Origin: Candidatus Aramenus sp. CH1
GTDB lineage: Archaea; Thermoproteota; Thermoprotei_A; Sulfolobales; Sulfolobaceae
DNA: 64,000 bases
NCBI GenBank assembly: GCA_022678445.1
Contig: JALBWU010000004.1
Location: 62,001-126,000 of the forward strand
Reading direction: 5' to 3'
The notes beneath the pieces are model-generated. The model was not told the DNA's origin. It made no database searches and was given only the letters and a program-made list of their open reading frames with translations. This document shows, piece by piece, positions 50,403-64,000 of the stretch (positions are counted from its first letter, which is position 1; each line of letters starts with the position of its first letter). The translations under genes and the position numbers were made by a program.

Positions 50403-50642
50403 AGTGCATCATTTAGTTAATCGTAGTGACAAATTATATACTTTTTTAACAAAACTTTTATCGCGGGTAAATACGCTCTCTGTAATCGTCAATTCTGTAT
50501 CTAGGAAAAATGGAAATTTTTCATTTGTTCATCACATCGATCAGAGATCACCTCATCAATCACCCCTCAGCTTTTATCAACATGGAACAGCGAGCTTTAT
50601 GGTTTGTGGATAAAAATAAAGTCTAATAGGATTCTCCTTTAG

Positions 50643-52341
<1,699 letters not shown>

Positions 52342-52362
<21 letters not shown>

Positions 52363-53562
52363 GGCCTCCCAGAGCGACTCAAGGTAAGAGGGGTGGGGGG
52401 CGAAGAACTCCTTTGCCTCTGAAAGAGGCATTTTGGACAGTACCGACGCTATCGTCACTATTTCCTCCGCTCTCTCACTGAAGGCCACTGCTCCAGTGAT
52501 CCTTCCTTCTTTTTGACAGACCTTTACGAAGCCCTCCGTCTCCTTCTCGGCTATGGCCCTAGGGTTTTCAGCCATGTTCACCCTGACGCATTGGCCCTCC
52601 ATTTTACCGACATACGCTATCTGGGGCTCAGTATAGATGACTTTGGGTACCATCTCGCCCACGTACTTTTCCTTAAGGCCTATAGCGTTCTTCCCTGCTA
52701 TTATCCCCTTGTGTATTGCCTCGTGTGCCGTAAAGCTCCCAGTTACGTCACCTGCCGCATATATGTTGCCCACTCCGGTGTACATCCTCTCGTCTGTTTT
52801 TATCCAGCCAGAGAACGTTCCCTCGAACCCCTTCAAGGAAGGCCTTCTCCCGAACGTGAATACTACTAGGTCCACGTTAACAGTCTCATTCCCGAACAAG
52901 ACCTTCTTCTCATCTACCTTCGCTAAGTCGCCTAGGTGCAACTTTACCCCAAGTCTCTGGAAATACTTGGTGACCTCGGATCTTAAGTCTTCGTCTAAGT
53001 AGGGCAATAGCCTGTTCTCCTTTTCAAATATGTGAACTTCCTTTCCCAGCATCTTAAAAAGCCATCCGTACTCGACTCCCCCAACTCCTCCGCCTATTAG
53101 CCCTACCACGTTAAACTGTCCATCTAAGTAGGGAATGTTGTCTGAGGCTATTGTTCCCTTAACGCTGGGCTTCTCGGTACCAAGGGCTAGCACTACAGAG
53201 TCTGCCTCCATGCTCTGCCCTCCCACGTTTATTTTACCAGAGCTAAGGGAGGCTAAGCCGTGTACAACCTCTACGCCGTAGCTCTCCAAGGTCGCCTCAA
53301 CTCCCTTTGACAGCCTGTTAATGGCGTCCTTCGCTAACATTTTAGCATCCTCAAAGGAGAACTCGACCTTTCTGCCAAGCCTTCCAAGCTGATACGCAAT
53401 TACCCCAGGGTGGAGCATCGCCTTGGAGGGTATACAGCCGTAGAGGACGCAAGTCCCCCCAAGCTTTTCGTCTTTTTCTATTAGCGTCACCTTAGCATGT
53501 GAGCAGGCTGTTATTGCTGCGTAAAGTCCCGCGGGCCCGCTCCCAACTACAACTACTCTCAT
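52342..53562 (-). CDS. dihydrolipoamide-dehydrogenase-like flavoprotein
   Basis: A 406-residue pyridine-nucleotide disulfide oxidoreductase. GSGPAGLYAA binds FAD; the redox pair is in GGTCVLYGCIPSK (Cys38, Cys43); GLIGGGVGGVEYGWL binds NAD(P)H; GDVTGSFTAHEA is the second FAD motif; the terminal APHPSYLESLWEAL keeps the HP-x-x-E catalytic pair. Shorter than classical E3 (about 460). No 2-oxoacid dehydrogenase genes are adjacent; mercuric-reductase-like or other lipoamide-using roles remain open. Confidence 0.85.
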
Positions 53563-53592
53563 ATGGTAAAATGAAAAGAGGTAACTAAAAAA

Positions 53593-54018
53593 TTACTTTA
53601 CAACGAGTACCGGTATCTTGGCCTCCTGGACAATCCTAGTGGACACGCTACCTAATAGGAGCCTCTTAAATGTAGAAAGACCTCTGCTCCCTGTGACTAT
53701 AAGGTCAACCTTGTTTTTAGTCGCATAGTCGAGGATTGCCCCAGCGGGGTCCCCTTCAAGTACTTCTCCATTGGCGTTTACCCCCTTGGAGGCTGCCTGC
53801 TTCTTTGCCTCCTCCACGTCGCCCTTAGCCTTGTTGTAGACGCTCTCAATCACTTCTGCAGGGACTGGGGCAATACCCGCACCAGCAAAAATCGTCGAGT
53901 CAACGACCTCCACAATGTCCAGCTTAGCCGAGTACTTTGAAGCCAGTTCTATGGCGACGTCTAGCGCTCTCTTTGAGTTGTCCGAACCGTCATAAGCTAC
54001 GAGTATATGAGAGAACAT
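53593..54018 (-). CDS. universal stress protein (UspA family)
   Basis: A 141-residue single-domain protein. ILVAYDGSDNSKRALDVAIEL at the front and the ATP-binding TGSRG-(9)-GSVS in TGSRGLSTFKRLLLGSVSTR at the back. ATG 54018. Stand-alone gene 30 bp from the flavoprotein gene on the same strand. Confidence 0.93.
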   Translation of the reverse strand: MFSHILVAYDGSDNSKRALDVAIELASKYSAKLDIVEVVDSTIFAGAGIAPVPAEVIESVYNKAKGDVEEAKKQAASKGVNANGEVLEGDPAGAILDYATKNKVDLIVTGSRGLSTFKRLLLGSVSTRIVQEAKIPVLVVK

Positions 54019-54060
54019 AAATCCTTATTGAAGAAAAGAAATATTAAATTTAATTACTGA

Positions 54061-55296
54061 TTAGGAGACGTGCAATCCCCTTATTAGAAGATCTCCAGAC
54101 ATTACATTGTCTACTAGCTTTCTTTTCTTTCCTTCTGCCTCTATACCCCTCAGTAAGTCAACAAGGTTACCGGTGATTATGACGTCTCTTACTCCTTTCA
54201 TGTCCTTGGAGAACCACGCTACTGGGGCGGTTACGCTGAACTCTCCCGTGTCGAAGTTGCTCGTGTGGACTCCCTGAACTTGATCTACTACGAGGTAGTT
54301 CTCTCTGCTTTCTAGAAGGTCCTTGTGCTCTATGACGAGGTTTGAGGGAGATATCCCAGGAGTAGTGAGGTAGCTCCTGGAAGCTGAGGCCGTGTGCTCG
54401 CTCTTGGACTTCAGTGCCCAGAACCAATTGCTGAGGAATCCCTTTACTTTCTTGTCTATTACCACGTTAATCCTAGACCCCTGCCCTTCTCCGTCGAACG
54501 ACCTAGAGTACAAGGAGTCTTGGAGGGTCGGGTCGTCAACTACCTTAAGGCCTTCGTTTACCTGCATTCCCTGCCTTAAGGGACTCTTCCCCCTGAACTG
54601 GTTTTCCCTGCTAACGGCGTGAGATAAGAGAGGGAAAACTAGCTCCGCAACTGCCTTTGGCGTAAGTATCAGAGCGTCGACCTTTCCTTTAATCTTCTCC
54701 CTGTTCTTGGTCACGTCAACCTTGGCCTTTACCTCCTCAATTAAGTCACCGACGTCCGTGGAAGGGTCTCTGAAAGACTTGTACTCCACGATCTCCGGCG
54801 ATACGTTGGTCCCTTCCTTGTTGTTGGCCATTACCACTACGCTAATTCCCTTTCTCCTCTCTTCCACCTGAAGGCCCTCCGTGTTTACCAAGCCCACCGT
54901 GCTCTCGTAGGCCTCAGAGTGGATCGTTATCACGTTTACCGACTCGTAGAGCTCCCTCAGAGTCTCCACGTACTTCAGCGTTACCTCCCTTAGATCGAAT
55001 TCCTTGGCGAGCGGCAAGTAGTTTACCTTAGAGGGAAGGGGGATCTGATTTGCTTCGTCCTCCTCCGAGACCTTCCACGAGCTTATGGCGTTCTCTATTA
55101 GGCTCTCGCTTGGTCTGGTGGAAAAGGCAAAACCCATCTTCCCTTCCTTGAACACCCTTAGTCCGTATCCTTCCTCGAAGAGGTCCTTGGAAGAGTATTG
55201 TCTTTCTATCCTTATTGAGAACTCCCTCCTCTTGACGTAAAATAGCTCCGCTGAGAAGCCTAGGTTTTTTGCCTTTGAGATTACCTTGTCAAGCAA
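54061..55296 (-). CDS. tldE: TldE/PmbA-family protein, partner of TldD
   Basis: A 411-residue protein of the TldD/E family without the HExxxH zinc site, the TldE type. [31 protein letters not shown] and [14 protein letters not shown] are family-like. TldD and TldE form a peptidase chamber. Start TTG 55296 lies inside tldD (8-bp overlap). Confidence 0.88.
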   Translation of the reverse strand: MLDKVISKAKNLGFSAELFYVKRREFSIRIERQYSSKDLFEEGYGLRVFKEGKMGFAFSTRPSESLIENAISSWKVSEEDEANQIPLPSKVNYLPLAKEFDLREVTLKYVETLRELYESVNVITIHSEAYESTVGLVNTEGLQVEERRKGISVVVMANNKEGTNVSPEIVEYKSFRDPSTDVGDLIEEVKAKVDVTKNREKIKGKVDALILTPKAVAELVFPLLSHAVSRENQFRGKSPLRQGMQVNEGLKVVDDPTLQDSLYSRSFDGEGQGSRINVVIDKKVKGFLSNWFWALKSKSEHTASASRSYLTTPGISPSNLVIEHKDLLESRENYLVVDQVQGVHTSNFDTGEFSVTAPVAWFSKDMKGVRDVIITGNLVDLLRGIEAEGKKRKLVDNVMSGDLLIRGLHVS

Positions 55297-56626
55297 CTCC
55301 TCCCACCTTTATCTTTACCTTAATGTACGGGCCACCAGTGCCCACGGGGACGCTTTGTCCACCTTTACCGCAGAAGCCTGGCCAAACGTCGAACTCCTTA
55401 GATACCGCCGATATGCTGTTGAGCGTCTCTAAGGTGTAGCCGGAGATACCAACGTTTCTAAGGGGCTCCTTTACCTCCCCGTTCTCTATCCTATACCCCT
55501 CCTGTATCCCAAACTGGAAAGAGCCGTCTGGGCTTGTCTGACCGCCCAAGGGGGAGGACAAGAGGTACCCCTCCTTCACTTCCTTGACCATCTCATCCAG
55601 TTTCCAGTCGCCCGGGTACATGAAGGTATTCCTCATCCTAATTAGCACTGGTGTCCTGAAGCTCTCGGCCCTAGCGTTTCCCGTGGGCTTCTGTCCCAGA
55701 TAGGCGGAGTAATACCTATCAGTCATGAACTCCTTAACTACCCCCTTTTCTATGATTTTCACCTCTCTGCCCTCCACTCCCTCATCGTCGTATGGGGTGA
55801 TCCCAATTGCCATATCGTAGGGGAGGGAAGGGGAGTCGGAGACGCTGACGAACTCTGGGGCTATCCTCTTTCCCTTTAAGGGCTCCAGTATCCCGTTTGT
55901 CGCCAAGTCTGCCTCAGCTAAGTGGCCTAGAGCCTCGTGGGAGAAGACCCCTACTACATCTGGGGCGAGGACTGTCTCGTAAGTCCCGGCCTTGGGGATG
56001 ACTCCCTTCAGCTGGTTCTCAATCCTCCTCCTAATCGTGGAGACGACCTCGTTGGCGTCAAACACCTCCAGCGGGTAGCCCAAGGTAGTGGACTTACCAA
56101 TAAAGGCTGAGGCAACCCTGTCTGCCTCCCTAGCTATTACCGTCACGTATATCCCGGAAAGGGAGTACTCCTGGATGATCTCCCTCTCCTCGCTACTGAA
56201 GTACTCCTTGTGGAAAACGTCATTGTAGTACCTTACGTTGACCGACTTCACCCTCTGGTCCCTCATCAGCTCATCCTTCAGCATAGACAAGTCCTTCGCC
56301 ACTTCCTCTATTGACTTAGTCAGGGGCTTCCTCTCCTTTACCTTGACCTCGTCCTTCTTTGAAGGCAGGAAGACTATGTTGGCCCTTGAGTCCCCGACCG
56401 CGCTGTCGATCGCGTTCTTAACCATCTCCTTCCCCCCAGACACAAAGCTGGAGTAGCCCCAGTTACCGTTGTAGAGTACCCTTAGAGAGTATCCCTCCTC
56501 TACCCCGTTAACTGGGACGTACTTCCTGCTCTCACTCACAACTAGGGATACCTCCTTTACCTTGTAATACCTCAAGTCGGCGAACGACGCTCCTTCTCTC
56601 TCTGCCTCTGCCAATAGCTCATGCAT
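55289..56626 (-). CDS. tldD: TldD-family metalloprotease
   Basis: A 445-residue protease subunit. The zinc motif is HEALGH (about 230-235), and [15 protein letters not shown] near the C terminus is conserved. ATG 56626 is taken as start because a TATA box (minus strand, about 56644-56654) is about 24 bp upstream; the longer frame to 56656 would include that box. Confidence 0.92.
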   Translation of the reverse strand: MHELLAEAEREGASFADLRYYKVKEVSLVVSESRKYVPVNGVEEGYSLRVLYNGNWGYSSFVSGGKEMVKNAIDSAVGDSRANIVFLPSKKDEVKVKERKPLTKSIEEVAKDLSMLKDELMRDQRVKSVNVRYYNDVFHKEYFSSEEREIIQEYSLSGIYVTVIAREADRVASAFIGKSTTLGYPLEVFDANEVVSTIRRRIENQLKGVIPKAGTYETVLAPDVVGVFSHEALGHLAEADLATNGILEPLKGKRIAPEFVSVSDSPSLPYDMAIGITPYDDEGVEGREVKIIEKGVVKEFMTDRYYSAYLGQKPTGNARAESFRTPVLIRMRNTFMYPGDWKLDEMVKEVKEGYLLSSPLGGQTSPDGSFQFGIQEGYRIENGEVKEPLRNVGISGYTLETLNSISAVSKEFDVWPGFCGKGGQSVPVGTGGPYIKVKIKVGGVA

Positions 56627-56654
56627 TTTAAAAGCTTCACCGACAAAATATAGC
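56624..56654. promoter_or_regulatory. interleaved divergent promoters, tldD / nikR
   Basis: cattttaaaagc (56624-56635) is centred 27 bp before the nikR ATG 56657 and overlaps the tldD start. gctatattttg, read on the minus strand (56644-56654), is 24 bp before the tldD ATG 56626. Confidence 0.55.
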
Positions 56655-56656
56655 AT

Positions 56657-57052
56657 ATGAACGTTGAAAAACTTAGTGTGTCACTGCCAAAAGAGCTGGT
56701 ACAAGAGCTGAATAAGTTCATGGAGAAGAATGCGATAGGGGATAGGTCAAAGATCTTCCAAATAGCGTTGAGGAACTTCCTGGACGAGAACGAAAAGGAC
56801 AATGCGGTGGTATACGGTATAATAAATGTGGTGTACGACGAGCACGAAGCCTCCTGGGACTTCCTAGAACTCCAGCACGAGTACCTAGACAAAATAATCT
56901 CCACTATGCACCTCCACTTGAATGAGAGGGACTGCATGGAGGCGATAGCTGTAAGGGGAACTAGGAGCGAACTTGTAAATCTTAACTCGAAGCTTTCACA
57001 AATAAGAGGCGTTAAAAAGTCCAGGCTACTTATTTCTTATGAGGTAAGATGA
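56657..57052 (+). CDS. nikR: nickel-responsive regulator NikR
   Basis: A 131-residue ribbon-helix-helix/ACT protein. [18 protein letters not shown] is the DNA-binding ribbon-helix; nickel ligands His74, His85, His87 and Cys93 are in place (LQH...[10 protein letters not shown]). Known NikR represses nickel uptake; no nickel transporter is in the window. Overlaps the next gene by 4 bp. Confidence 0.93.
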   Translation: MNVEKLSVSLPKELVQELNKFMEKNAIGDRSKIFQIALRNFLDENEKDNAVVYGIINVVYDEHEASWDFLELQHEYLDKIISTMHLHLNERDCMEAIAVRGTRSELVNLNSKLSQIRGVKKSRLLISYEVR

Positions 57053-57711
57053 GAGTAACGGTCTCAAAGGAATGCAGAGAGATGGGAATTTTCATAGCCT
57101 ACACCGAAGTTCTGGGTTTGAGGAACGGGCAGGGCAACTTAGAGGAAGAGATCAGAAGGATAGAGGAGGAGTTCTCGGGACAAGACCCCGACTCGCTGAG
57201 GAACGACCCCGTTGTGAGGGCTTATAGGAACTTCTACTGGAGGATTGGTGTGGACCCAACTAAGGTTAGGCCTAGCGGAGAGGCCTTAAGGAGGAGGATT
57301 GCGAGGAACGGGAAACTTCCGAGAATAAACGATATAGTGGACGCAGGGAACATTGGTAGTGCTAAGACGCTGGTACCAATAGGAATATACGACTTGGCAA
57401 AGATAAAGGGGGAGCCCTCCTTGGTTATATCTAGGGGAGACGAGGAGTTCCTTGGAATAGGCAAAAAGGCCACAGAAAAGGTGGAGAAGGGGATACCCAT
57501 TCTTGTTGATGGTGAAGGGAGGGTAATGCATATCTATCCCCACAGGGACTCCGTTTTGACTAGCGTCGACCTAAGCACTAAGGACGTCCTAGTAATAGGA
57601 GCTGGAGTGCCAAATGTAAGCTACGAACTGGTTGCAGAGGCTGTCAAGATCACATCTAACCTTTTATCTAAGATAGGGGGTAAAATTGTTCACGAGGTCG
57701 TAATAACTTGA
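57049..57711 (+). CDS. B3/4-domain protein
   Basis: A 220-residue protein made almost only of the B3/4 domain of phenylalanyl-tRNA synthetase beta subunit: [21 protein letters not shown], then [21 protein letters not shown]. Such stand-alone domains may edit or bind tRNA or free amino acids. Sits between nikR and homoserine dehydrogenase with 4-bp overlaps on both sides. Confidence 0.88.
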   Translation: MRVTVSKECREMGIFIAYTEVLGLRNGQGNLEEEIRRIEEEFSGQDPDSLRNDPVVRAYRNFYWRIGVDPTKVRPSGEALRRRIARNGKLPRINDIVDAGNIGSAKTLVPIGIYDLAKIKGEPSLVISRGDEEFLGIGKKATEKVEKGIPILVDGEGRVMHIYPHRDSVLTSVDLSTKDVLVIGAGVPNVSYELVAEAVKITSNLLSKIGGKIVHEVVIT

Positions 57712-58640
57712 GGCTAATGCTCGTGGGATATGGTAACGTGGGAAAGGCGTTTCGGAAGTTGTTACACGAGAAAAAGGTAAACGCAACAATTTCGGCCATA
57801 GTTACTAGTAGGGGGGCTATGTTTAGGGACGCGGAGGAGTTTGTGACGGAGAAGAGATTAACCGCATTAGAAGCTTTGGAGGAGGTAAAGCCTAACGTAG
57901 TGGTGGACATGAGCGTGGCCAACTACAGGGACGGAGAGCCGTCGCTTAGCTTGTACTTGAGGGCGTTAAGCCAAGGAATACATGTGGTCACCACCAACAA
58001 GTCTCCCTTGGCCTTGAAGTTCCAGGAGATAATGGACACCGCTAAAAGACATAATGCTAAGGTGGGCTTTCAAGCGACTGTCATGAGCGGAACGCCCTCA
58101 ATAAACTTAGCGAGGGTCATGCCCTACGTGCAGACAATAAGGCTTAGGGGGATACTCAACGGGACCACCAACTATATATTGACCAAAATGCACGAGGGGC
58201 TTAGCTACGAGGAGGCATTAAAAGAGGCACAGGCAAAGGGATATGCGGAAGCGAATCCAGAGCTGGACGTTAACGGTTTCGACGCTGCAGCGAAGCTAGC
58301 AATTCTTGCTAACGTGTACTTGAAGTCCAGGGTAACAATTAACTACGTGAAGTTCACTGGCATTAAGGGGATAACTAAAGAGGACATAGAAAGGGCTAAG
58401 AGGGAAAACTCAAAGGTAAAGCTAGTGGCCTATGCAGACAGGAACCTAATCAAGGTTAGTCCAGAGATGATTAGGCAAGGGGACGAGCTATACAGCGTCG
58501 ATGGGGTGAACAACGCACTCCAAGTGGAGACTGATGTCCAGAAGGTCACTATTATCGGACCTGGAGCAGGTCCGTTAAACGCCGCCTACGGAGCCCTTAG
58601 CGACCTATCCTTGATAATCAACGGGGCTGAACTACTGTAA
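57708..58640 (+). CDS. hom: homoserine dehydrogenase
   Basis: A 310-residue NAD(P)-dependent enzyme of threonine and methionine synthesis. [12 protein letters not shown] binds the nucleotide; [10 protein letters not shown] and [15 protein letters not shown] with the [17 protein letters not shown] segment are the active-site signature. No regulatory ACT domain. TTG 57708 makes a TTGA overlap with the B3/4 gene. Confidence 0.93.
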   Translation: MRLMLVGYGNVGKAFRKLLHEKKVNATISAIVTSRGAMFRDAEEFVTEKRLTALEALEEVKPNVVVDMSVANYRDGEPSLSLYLRALSQGIHVVTTNKSPLALKFQEIMDTAKRHNAKVGFQATVMSGTPSINLARVMPYVQTIRLRGILNGTTNYILTKMHEGLSYEEALKEAQAKGYAEANPELDVNGFDAAAKLAILANVYLKSRVTINYVKFTGIKGITKEDIERAKRENSKVKLVAYADRNLIKVSPEMIRQGDELYSVDGVNNALQVETDVQKVTIIGPGAGPLNAAYGALSDLSLIINGAELL

Positions 58641-58772
58641 TCCATGGTTAATTTTATTTCCGGTAGCATAACTGAGTTCAAGGAAAGTTAATATGAGATT
58701 ATAATAATGACAATGTAGTGAAGCGTCTTGTAAAAAATTTTTATTCTCAGGATAGAAATTAAACACGAGAAG

Positions 58773-59639
58773 ATGGCTCTGGGTTTTACGCCAAAGTTAA
58801 TCTATTATGCGAAGTTAAGTAAGCCTAGAATAATATGGCTACTAGACTTAGCAGCTCTGGCAGGTGCATTCCTAGCTGGTAGAATTTTACCGTTGGACCT
58901 CGCAGCAGTTTTGATAGGGGGTACACTAGCTTCAGGGGGATCGATGATCGTAAACGAGGGAATAGAAATAGAGAAGGACAAGGTAATGAAGAGGACTTCG
59001 AGGAGACCTACAGTAATGGGCTATGTGAATAAAAAGGAGGCAATAGTGGTAGGTTCAATCATGTTGCTTTTAGGTACGGCTATTGGGCTAATAGCCAACC
59101 CTCTGACTTCGTTCTTCATTCTACTGGGAGGGCTAATCTACATCCTGGTTTACACAGTTTGGCTAAAGCCTAGATCTCCCATTAACATAGTTATTGGAGG
59201 ATTTGCGGGAAGCGCTGCAGCGTGGGCAGGGTACGCAGCCATGGTAGACAAGTTTGACCTCGCTTCCTTCCTACTGGGCTTCCTTATATTTATGTGGACT
59301 CCAGGGCACTTCTGGTCCCTTGCCCTAAAGTATAAGGAGGACTACGCAAAAGCTGGAATACCGATGCTCCCTGTAATTATGCCGGAGAACTTCTCAGCCA
59401 AGATGATAGCCATCTCGAATGCCTTAATGATACCCTTCGCTCTGGGCTTGTACTTTTACCTTGGAACTACCTACTTAATTGTGTCCGCTGTTATGTCCAC
59501 AGTACTCATGTACTTTAGCGTTAGACTCGTGAGGAATCCAAATGCCGAGGAGGCGTGGACTTCGTTTAAGGTTTCCTCCCCATACTTGGCCGTCCTCCTT
59601 ATAACTATCATAATCCTCAAGCTAATGAGTATTATTTAG
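58773..59639 (+). CDS. ctaB: protoheme IX farnesyltransferase (heme O synthase)
   Basis: A 288-residue UbiA-family membrane prenyltransferase with about nine helices. [20 protein letters not shown], the aspartate motif [19 protein letters not shown] (first 18 residues: N-x3-E-x3-D) and the [18 protein letters not shown] loop identify it. It makes heme O for terminal oxidases such as the doxBCE complex in this window. The 130 bp before it hold no gene; a T-rich TATA-like stretch is at 58735-58745. Confidence 0.92.
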   Translation: MALGFTPKLIYYAKLSKPRIIWLLDLAALAGAFLAGRILPLDLAAVLIGGTLASGGSMIVNEGIEIEKDKVMKRTSRRPTVMGYVNKKEAIVVGSIMLLLGTAIGLIANPLTSFFILLGGLIYILVYTVWLKPRSPINIVIGGFAGSAAAWAGYAAMVDKFDLASFLLGFLIFMWTPGHFWSLALKYKEDYAKAGIPMLPVIMPENFSAKMIAISNALMIPFALGLYFYLGTTYLIVSAVMSTVLMYFSVRLVRNPNAEEAWTSFKVSSPYLAVLLITIIILKLMSII

Positions 59640-59768
59640 GATTCTTTCAAGCCAACTAAGGAATTTTCCCTCTGTGTTAAGTGAAAACGCTCTTTCCTGG
59701 TAAAATTACTCTCCTTCTTTCACTTAATAACTTACGTGGAGAACGGGAGAAAAGAAGGTTGTTCTTGG

Positions 59769-60332
59769 TTAATAAGAAATTGACACCTTCATGTTGGCTA
59801 TTTTCTTATTATTTATCTCTATCTCAATGATTAGATCACCACATCTCTTCCTCAGCACCATCTTGTCCTCAGAAAGGGAAATCTTTAGGCTGGAACATGA
59901 ACCGGAAGACTTTAACTTGTAGTAGTAGTACGGGTTCCTCATCTTCTTCAAGGCTTTGTGGAGTAACTTTTCGAATACCTCGTTGGGGTCGCTAAAGTTC
60001 TCCATGTCCACTGGCAGGTCGAACTTGATCTCGATGTAGTATTCGTTTACGTTTATGGTCATGTTCTCGTATTTCCTGGAGGTCAAGTAGTTCACTAAAA
60101 CTGGCGAGATGGCTGAGTATATGAGTACCAAGTAGAGATAGCTTCTGATAAAGAAGAAGGAAACTAGAGAAGAGGATATTACGAAGAGCGGAAGGGAAAT
60201 AAGCAGATACGGCAGGGATTCCTCAAAGTCCCTGAGCTTTCTTCCAAGCAGGAATCCCACAACAGGGCCTCCGACCATGGGCACTGCAGAGGTCAAAGAA
60301 GTTAGTATATTTCCTTTTTCCAGCCCTTGCAT
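59769..60332 (-). CDS. membrane protein of unknown function
   Basis: A 187-residue protein: three hydrophobic helices in the N-terminal half (about 13-29, 41-62, 64-84), then a cytoplasmic or extracellular domain rich in charged residues with CSS and RCGD cysteines. No family recognised. ATG 60332. Convergent with no gene; a 129-bp spacer separates it from ctaB. Confidence 0.65.
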   Translation of the reverse strand: MQGLEKGNILTSLTSAVPMVGGPVVGFLLGRKLRDFEESLPYLLISLPLFVISSSLVSFFFIRSYLYLVLIYSAISPVLVNYLTSRKYENMTINVNEYYIEIKFDLPVDMENFSDPNEVFEKLLHKALKKMRNPYYYYKLKSSGSCSSLKISLSEDKMVLRKRCGDLIIEIEINNKKIANMKVSISY

Positions 60333-60387
60333 GATTAATATTACCGAGTACCAGAATTAAAGCGTTATTTTAAATATCTTTTCGTAG

Positions 60388-61173
<786 letters not shown>

Positions 61174-61182
61174 GCTATCTTT

Positions 61183-62238
61183 TTATATAAACACAGGCTC
61201 AAACCTGTCGTCAAATGCGTGTTTTGACAGCTTCCCCTTTATGGGGAGCCTATACCCACAGTACTTACACCTCATGTCGTCAGTAAGGTACCACTCAAGT
61301 ATCTGGAACCCATACCTTCTTATGACCATTCTCCCGCAGTTAGGGCAATAGGTGTTCTCAAACGGGTGTCCAGGCACGTTGCCAATGTAGGGGAACTTGA
61401 AGCCCATCTCCTTGGCCAGCTTGTAGTGGGCCTCAAGTGTTTCAACCGGGGTCCAAGGTAGGTAGTTCAGCTTGTAGTCAGGGTGAAATCTTAGGAAGTG
61501 TATGGGGACGTCTGGACCAAGAATATCGTATATCTTTTTCAACAGAACCTTGGCGTACTCTAGGCTGTCTCCTATCTGCGGGACAATTAGGTCAGTTATC
61601 TCCACGTGTATACCCCTTTTGTGCAGGTCCTCGATTGTCTCCAAGATCGGCTCCGGCCCTGACGCTCCAGTATACCTCTTCATGAACTTTGGCTCCCCGT
61701 TACCCTTGAAGTCTACTGTTGCTGCGTCAAGGAACTCAGTCACATAGCCCACTAGCTCTGGTGTCCAATAGCCATTTGTAACCATGGTGTTGAAGAGTCC
61801 TTTTTTCCTTGCGATCACTCCAACGTCGTGAGCGAATTCAGCAAAAATTGCAGGCTCATTGTATGTGTACGTGATTCCCTCGCTCTCGTAGGATATCGCC
61901 ATCTCCACTATTTCCTCTGGGGTTAGTTCGGTTCCCTCAGCCTTTCTCCTTTGGCTTATGTCGTAGTTCTGGCAGTACATGCACATCCAGTTACACCCAT
62001 AGGTGGAGAAAGAGAATACTTTGGACCCAGGGTTGAAGTGGACTAAAGGCTTCTTCTCTATTGGGTCCACGTGGGCCGCTGCCACCTTTCCGTAAACGTC
62101 TAAGTAGAGCTTTCCGTTTCTCACAGTCCTCACTCCGCAGAAGCCAGTTTGTCCCTCGCCTATAAGGCACCTCCTAGCGCAGGCTAAGCACCTAACTCTG
62201 CCGTTCTCTTTTCTATACAGAGTTGCTTCCTTGCTCAT
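61183..62238 (-). CDS. AmmeMemoRadiSam-type radical SAM enzyme
   Basis: A 351-residue protein related to pyruvate-formate-lyase activase. CNWMCMYC (Cys82, 86, 89) binds the SAM cluster. It is preceded by a [13 protein letters not shown] metal site (Cys17, 20, 24, 34) and followed by a C-terminal zinc ribbon (CPNCGR and CKYCGY). This architecture is the radical SAM member found with MEMO and AMMECR1 genes in many archaea; the MEMO gene here is at 25107-25958. The reaction is unknown. Confidence 0.9.
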   Translation of the reverse strand: MSKEATLYRKENGRVRCLACARRCLIGEGQTGFCGVRTVRNGKLYLDVYGKVAAAHVDPIEKKPLVHFNPGSKVFSFSTYGCNWMCMYCQNYDISQRRKAEGTELTPEEIVEMAISYESEGITYTYNEPAIFAEFAHDVGVIARKKGLFNTMVTNGYWTPELVGYVTEFLDAATVDFKGNGEPKFMKRYTGASGPEPILETIEDLHKRGIHVEITDLIVPQIGDSLEYAKVLLKKIYDILGPDVPIHFLRFHPDYKLNYLPWTPVETLEAHYKLAKEMGFKFPYIGNVPGHPFENTYCPNCGRMVIRRYGFQILEWYLTDDMRCKYCGYRLPIKGKLSKHAFDDRFEPVFI

Positions 62239-62270
62239 TAATTATATTCTCTCAATCTCAGGATATAAAC
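62239..62270. promoter_or_regulatory. interleaved divergent promoters, radical SAM / DUF309
   Basis: taattatatt (62239-62248) is centred 27 bp before ATG 62271. gtttatatcc, read on the minus strand (62261-62270), is centred 27 bp before ATG 62238. The two boxes fill the 32-bp gap completely. Confidence 0.6.
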
Positions 62271-63122
<852 letters not shown>

Positions 63123-63155
63123 AGTAAAATGTAAAGGAAAAGGGATTAAAACGTT

Positions 63156-63545
63156 TTATTCGTAGAGATAGGCGTAATTTAACGTGACTTCCTTGTTGGC
63201 GTTTAACTCCACGTGCACAGTGTAGTGTCCAAGCTGGGTTATTTCCACCGTGTAGCTGCCTGGAGGTAAGTAAAAGGTCGCTATGCCGTCTGAGTTAGTG
63301 TAGTTCTGGTAGAAAGAGCCGTTAGCTCCCTTTACCCACACTACGGCGTTAGTCAGCGGAGACTCTCCGCCAAACGGACCGTAGTTCATTATCACCTTGA
63401 CCTCTAGGACGTAGTTACCATCTTGAGGGATAGTAGAAATCGTGGATATCGTCAGGGTGGTCTTGTATCCCGATGCAAGGTAAACGCCAGCAAAGGTGAG
63501 CACTAAGATTAAGACCCCTAGGCCAAGAAGTAATACCTTGTTCAT
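63156..63545 (-). CDS. secreted or surface-anchored β-sandwich protein
   Basis: A 129-residue protein with one N-terminal hydrophobic segment (about 5-24) as signal or anchor, then a carboxypeptidase-regulatory-like/transthyretin-like β domain: NAVVWVKGANGSFYQNYTNS, then DGIATFYLPPGSYTVEI. N-glycosylation sequons (NGS, NYTNSD) agree with a surface location. Function unknown. Confidence 0.78.
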   Translation of the reverse strand: MNKVLLLGLGVLILVLTFAGVYLASGYKTTLTISTISTIPQDGNYVLEVKVIMNYGPFGGESPLTNAVVWVKGANGSFYQNYTNSDGIATFYLPPGSYTVEITQLGHYTVHVELNANKEVTLNYAYLYE

Positions 63546-63611
63546 GGTTCATAGTAAACTACAAAACACTAATATTTAAAACGAATCAGTATAAGGAGGA
63601 GCGTAACGGGG

Positions 63612-64000
63612 TTGCTGGAGAAGGTAATCCAAGGTCTAAGGTACTCAGTTAAATACGATAAGTCCGTCTTAAGGAGGTACACCATCCTTGGGGCGTTCGA
63701 CGGCATACTTTTGGCAACTGGGATACTAATATCTAGCAGTGCAGTCAAGATACTCCCTCAAGACATATTTTTGTCTGTGGCTAGCGGAATCATAGCTATA
63801 GCGATCTCTTCCACGTGGAACGCCCTAGTGGTAGAGGCAAAGGAGAGGGAAAAGGAGTTCAGGGATTTGGAAAGGCAAATGATGAGAAAACTAGACGGCA
63901 CAATATACGAGTACGGGATGAAGTCCACCATAGTGCTCTCTGCGTTGCTTCACGGTGCCTCACCTTTCTTGGGACTAATACCAATTTTAGTTTACACCTA
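63612..64000 (+). CDS. VIT1/CCC1-like membrane protein, N-terminal part
   Basis: The frame is open from TTG 63612 to the window end (about 129 codons) with no stop. aggagga at 63594-63600 is a strong Shine-Dalgarno and aatatttaaa at 63571-63580 a TATA-like box. The product has a charged front, hydrophobic helices (GAFDGILLATGILISSSAVK; VASGIIAIAISS), then a charged helical loop with EAKEREKEFRD, followed by another helix pair. This order resembles VIT1/CCC1-family iron/manganese transporters (DG in helix 1, acidic metal-binding loop). The rest lies outside the window. Confidence 0.65.
   Translation, partial: MLEKVIQGLRYSVKYDKSVLRRYTILGAFDGILLATGILISSSAVKILPQDIFLSVASGIIAIAISSTWNALVVEAKEREKEFRDLERQMMRKLDGTIYEYGMKSTIVLSALLHGASPFLGLIPILVYT

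Noticed and set aside
50520-50600. C/D-box-like motifs (TGATGA and CTGA on the minus strand)
   Set aside because: The spacing between boxes does not allow two 10-12 nt guide regions, and box order is not C-D'-C'-D.
50308-50613. Plus-strand frame of 101 codons before sua5
   Set aside because: Overlaps nuoB antisense and then runs through an AT-rich spacer; no family features and no good promoter.

Overview
The window is chromosomal DNA of a thermoacidophilic crenarchaeon of the order Sulfolobales. Evidence: a class II lysyl-tRNA synthetase, crenarchaeal PolB3, an archaeal DnaG, a Fe-S-containing Rpo3, a doxBCE-type quinol oxidase, a CedB-like DNA-import ATPase, an Lrs14-type regulator, an enoyl-CoA hydratase closely resembling the 3-hydroxypropionyl-CoA dehydratase of the 3HP/4HB carbon-fixation cycle, tRNA introns at position 37/38, and TATA boxes about 26 bp upstream of start codons (leaderless genes). 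By eye the base composition is richer in GC than Sulfolobus/Saccharolobus and closer to Metallosphaera, but I cannot fix the genus.

Layout. 0-5.4 kb: tail of an unknown gene, cedB, a 6-phospho-3-hexuloisomerase, a sugar kinase, an FAD/NAD-type oxidoreductase and small unknowns. 5.4-7.5 kb: a tRNA-Val / tRNA-Asn / tRNA-Trp island holding a decayed TnpB-type transposase and another gene fragment. 7.6-20.7 kb: lysS, site-2 protease, nucleotidyltransferase, radical SAM protein, pelota, acetyltransferase, polB3, dnaG, tyrS, a YjbQ-family protein and an AIR-synthase-like protein. 20.7-30.3 kb: one long co-directional run of ribosomal proteins and RNA polymerase subunits (S13-S4-S11-Rpo3-L18e-L13-S9-Rpo10-S2) continuing into MEMO, a GHMP-kinase-like relic, isopentenyl phosphate kinase, type 2 IPP isomerase, prenyl diphosphate synthase and a GlcNAc-1-P transferase-like protein; it joins translation and transcription to lipid and prenyl-carrier synthesis.

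30.5-31.5 kb: tRNA-Pro, SRP RNA and an intron-containing tRNA-Ser. 31.7-34.8 kb: doxBCE terminal oxidase. 34.8-39.6 kb: TatD, a 55-residue AbrB-like gene, an Lrs14-type regulator with a striking promoter repeat, and three glycosyltransferases. 39.5-44.1 kb: a molybdenum-cofactor/methyltransferase/Dph6/deaminase operon read leftward, with mobB divergent. 44.1-50.4 kb: CBS protein, methyltransferase, membrane proteins, DtxR regulator, MFS transporter, glycerate kinase and a lone nuoB. 50.6-64 kb: sua5, birA, a lipoamide-dehydrogenase-like enzyme, UspA, TldE/TldD, NikR, a B3/4-domain protein, homoserine dehydrogenase, heme O synthase, hydratase, AmmeMemoRadiSam-type radical SAM enzyme, DUF309 protein, adenosine-specific kinase, a secreted beta-domain protein and the start of a VIT-like membrane protein.

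No CRISPR array, no intact insertion sequence and no obvious defence island is visible. The most distinctive signals are regulatory: at six divergent gene pairs the start codons lie about 12-34 bp apart and each gene's TATA box sits at or inside the other gene's start, and upstream of the Lrs14-type gene three copies of a TATA-plus-GTGAGA element occur, two of them as a near-perfect palindrome.
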